DNA from: an uncultured Dechloromonas sp.
GTDB lineage: Bacteria > Pseudomonadota > Gammaproteobacteria > Burkholderiales > Rhodocyclaceae
Length of the DNA stretch: 6,733 nucleotides
Assembly: GCA_946477505.1 (NCBI GenBank)
Contig: CAMKYP010000216.1
Location: forward strand, 1 to 6,733
Reading direction: 5' to 3'
The notes below the pieces were generated by a model. The model was not told where the DNA came from. It saw only the letters and a program-made list of their open reading frames with translations, and searched no databases. Of this stretch, positions 4,781 through 6,733 are shown piece by piece (the stretch's first letter is position 1; every line of letters begins with the position of its first letter). The position numbers were made by a program, and so were the translations under genes.

Positions 4781-6733
4781 AATGCAGCGCGCGCGATAGC
4801 CTGGGATGCGTGGCAACAAAGTAATAGAGCGCCGGCAAGACAAAGAGCGTCAGCACCGTGGCCGAGATCAGGCCGCCGATGACGACCAGGGCCAGCGGGC
4901 GCTGGGTTTCGGAACCGATACCGTGCGACAGCGCCATCGGCAGCAGGCCGAGCATGGCGAGCAGGGCGGTCATCAGCACCGTGCGCAGGCGCGATAGCGC
5001 CCCCTGGAAGACGGCCTGGTAGTCGTCGAGCCTCTGCTGCTTGAGCTGGTTGATGTAGCTGACCATCACCACGCCGTTCAGCACCGCCTGCCCGAACAGC
5101 GCAATGAAACCGATGGCGGCCGATACCGATAGCGGTATACCGGAAATGAGCAGGGCAAAGATGCCGCCGATCAGCGCAAACGGAATGTTGCAGATGATGA
5201 TCAGCGCGTCCTTGAACGACTCGAATGCGTCGAACAGGAGCAGGAAGATCATCAGGATCGACAGCGGCACGACCAGCATCAGGCGCTTCATGGCGCGTTC
5301 CTGGTTCTCGAACTCGCCGGACCAGGTGATCGAATAGCCTTCCGGCAGTTTGATGTCCTTGGCGTGCGCCTGCATGTCGGCGACGACGCTGCCCATGTCG
5401 CGGTCGCGGATGAAGACGCCGATGGCGACGACGCGCTGGCCGGACTCGCGGGCGATGTTCATGGCGCCGCTCGCCATCTTGAAATCGACCAGCGCGGACA
5501 GGGGCACCTGCGCCCCGTTCGGCGTCGGCACCAGCACCTCCTTGAGCTTGTCGAGCTGGCGGGAGGGTTCGTCCAGACGGACGACGACGCTGAAATGGCG
5601 GTCGCCTTCCCACAGTTCGGTCGCCGCCTTGCCGGCCAGTGCCGTCTCGACGACATCCTGCACATCCATGACGTTCAGGCCGTAGCGGGCAGCGGCGGCG
5701 CGGTCGATCTCCAGCCGGTATTGCGGCAGGTCGCCGTCGCGGTCGATGAAGGCGCGGGCCACGCCCGGCACGTTGCCGATACTGTCGAGCAGTTGATTGG
5801 CGTGCAGCTTCAGGGTGGCCGTATCGTCACCGAACAGCTTGATGACGATCTGGCCGTCGATCTGCGAAATGGACTCGAGAATCTGGTCACGTACCGGCTG
5901 GCTGAAGGTCGGCTCGATGCCCGGCATGTCGTTCAGCTTGTCTTCCATCTCGCGGACCAGCTGATCCTTGGTCATACCCTTGCGCCATTGGCTGTCAGGC
6001 TTGAGGTCGACCAGCATCTCGGTCATGTTGATGTTTTTCGGGTCGGTACCGTCTTCCGGACGGCCACCCTTGGAAATCACCGCATTGACCTCGGGAAAGT
6101 CGGCGATGATCCGCCGCAGCTTGCGTAGTTCGCCTTTCGCCTCGTCGATGGAAACCGAGGTCGGCAGCGTGATGTTGATCCAGATCGAGCCTTCGTTGAG
6201 TTCCGGCAGGAATTCGGTACCCAGTTGCGGCACCAGCGCGGCGGTGATGGCCAGTGCCGCCAAGGCGGCTGCAAGGACACGCCTGGCGTGGGCGAGAACC
6301 CACTTGAGCGCCGGTTCGTAGCGATCCATGAACCAGTGCATCAGCTTGGTTTCCTCGTGCGGCACGTTGTTCTTGAAGGCGATCTTGGAGAGGAAGGGGA
6401 CCAGAGTCAGCGACAGGATCAGCGAGGTGATCAGCGCGGCGACGACCGAGTAGGCCATCGGTGCGAAGATCTTTCCCTCGTGGCGCTGCATGGTGAAAAT
6501 GGGCAGGTGGGCGACGATGATGATGATCATCGAGAACACCGTCGGGCGGCCGATTTCGACGACGGCTTCCTGGATGGTCCGGGTGTGCGGCCTGTGGTCG
6601 TCGTCCCGGTTCGCCTCGCCAAGGCGTCGGAATATGTTTTCGATGACGATCACCGCGCCGTCGACAATGATGCCGAAGTCCATGGCGCCCAGCGACAGCA
6701 GGTTGGCCGGAATGCCGACAACCGACAGGCCGA
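4779..6733 (-). CDS. CzcA/CusA-family heavy-metal efflux RND permease, C-terminal part (5' end outside window)
   Basis: This is the inner-membrane proton/metal antiporter of a tripartite efflux complex. About 651 residues are visible; the family is usually about 1,030-1,070. The frame stays open to the window edge, reading GIPANLLSLGAMDFGIIVDG, so the Met at 6683 is internal. The helix-4 proton-relay motif is intact: DFGIIVD followed by GAVIVIEN, matching D402/D408/E415 of Cupriavidus CzcA as I recall that numbering (codons at 6678-6680, 6660-6662 and 6639-6641). Helices 5 and 6 follow (about 6390-6560), then helix 7, a large periplasmic porter/docking region (about 5300-6230) with FLPELNEGS and an IVIKLFGDD segment, and helices 8-12 ending in LTLFVLPALYY. 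This is the heavy-metal (HME) branch. At the stretch equivalent to a CusA copper-binding methionine I see isoleucine (in RDQILES), which weakly favours a divalent cation over Cu/Ag. It is first in a two-gene unit with the START-like gene; membrane-fusion and outer-membrane partners are probably upstream, outside the window. Confidence 0.93.
   Translation of the reverse strand, partial: GLSVVGIPANLLSLGAMDFGIIVDGAVIVIENIFRRLGEANRDDDHRPHTRTIQEAVVEIGRPTVFSMIIIIVAHLPIFTMQRHEGKIFAPMAYSVVAALITSLILSLTLVPFLSKIAFKNNVPHEETKLMHWFMDRYEPALKWVLAHARRVLAAALAALAITAALVPQLGTEFLPELNEGSIWINITLPTSVSIDEAKGELRKLRRIIADFPEVNAVISKGGRPEDGTDPKNINMTEMLVDLKPDSQWRKGMTKDQLVREMEDKLNDMPGIEPTFSQPVRDQILESISQIDGQIVIKLFGDDTATLKLHANQLLDSIGNVPGVARAFIDRDGDLPQYRLEIDRAAAARYGLNVMDVQDVVETALAGKAATELWEGDRHFSVVVRLDEPSRQLDKLKEVLVPTPNGAQVPLSALVDFKMASGAMNIARESGQRVVAIGVFIRDRDMGSVVADMQAHAKDIKLPEGYSITWSGEFENQERAMKRLMLVVPLSILMIFLLLFDAFESFKDALIIICNIPFALIGGIFALLISGIPLSVSAAIGFIALFGQAVLNGVVMVSYINQLKQQRLDDYQAVFQGALSRLRTVLMTALLAMLGLLPMALSHGIGSETQRPLALVVIGGLISATVLTLFVLPALYYFVATHPRLSRALH

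Noticed and set aside
4771..5613. Minus-strand 280-codon frame overlapping the RND C-terminus in another frame
   Set aside because: The translation is rich in Arg, Ala, Pro and Gly with no hydrophobic pattern; it is an out-of-frame shadow of the pump.
5364..6128. Long plus-strand open frame (254 codons) opposite the RND pump
   Set aside because: The product is rich in Asp, His, Val and Gly with no motif, as expected for the complement of GC-rich codons. The pump frame on the other strand is unambiguous.
1..6733. Search for CRISPR arrays, tRNAs, insertion-sequence ends or attachment sites
   Set aside because: I saw no spaced direct repeats, no tRNA cloverleaf with a CCA end, no transposase or integrase frame and no terminal inverted repeats.

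Overview
This 6.7 kb window looks like ordinary chromosome from a GC-rich Gram-negative bacterium. Codon use is strongly G/C-ending in all four genes. A proton-driven RND heavy-metal pump, a secreted START-like protein and a large membrane-bound hybrid kinase with a fused HPt domain together suggest a betaproteobacterium, perhaps of the Rhodocyclales (Dechloromonas/Azonexus-like). That placement is an impression from protein style, not a search result. I see no tRNA, rRNA, CRISPR array, transposase, integrase or phage gene.

Layout: (1) At 7-1050 (+) is a four-helix membrane protein with a long extracytoplasmic coiled coil and a C-terminal cytoplasmic double zinc ribbon; its function is unknown. 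(2) A 194-bp gap at 1051-1244 holds a plausible sigma70 promoter and a hairpin followed by a short T-run. (3) At 1245-4148 (+) is a 967-residue hybrid sensor kinase containing a whole phosphorelay: dCache-like sensor, HAMP, HisKA, HATPase, receiver and HPt, with all key residues present. (4) A 62-bp convergent junction at 4149-4210 has a small GC hairpin. (5) At 4211-4771 (-) is a small exported START/SRPBCC-type protein. (6) At 4779-6733 (-) is the C-terminal two thirds of a CzcA/CusA-type heavy-metal efflux RND permease, whose N-terminus lies beyond the right edge of the window.

The two minus-strand genes form a tight operon. The pump is translated first, and the START-like gene begins 7 bp after the pump's stop codon, with its Shine-Dalgarno sequence overlapping that stop. 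This suggests a periplasmic lipid- or ligand-binding accessory protein co-produced with the efflux system. The kinase converges on this operon and has no adjacent response regulator with a DNA-binding domain, so its output must lie elsewhere. A role for it in metal sensing is possible but not shown. I do not see a clearly new defence or mobile system. The items most worth a second look are the coiled-coil/zinc-ribbon membrane protein and the RND-plus-secreted-START pair.
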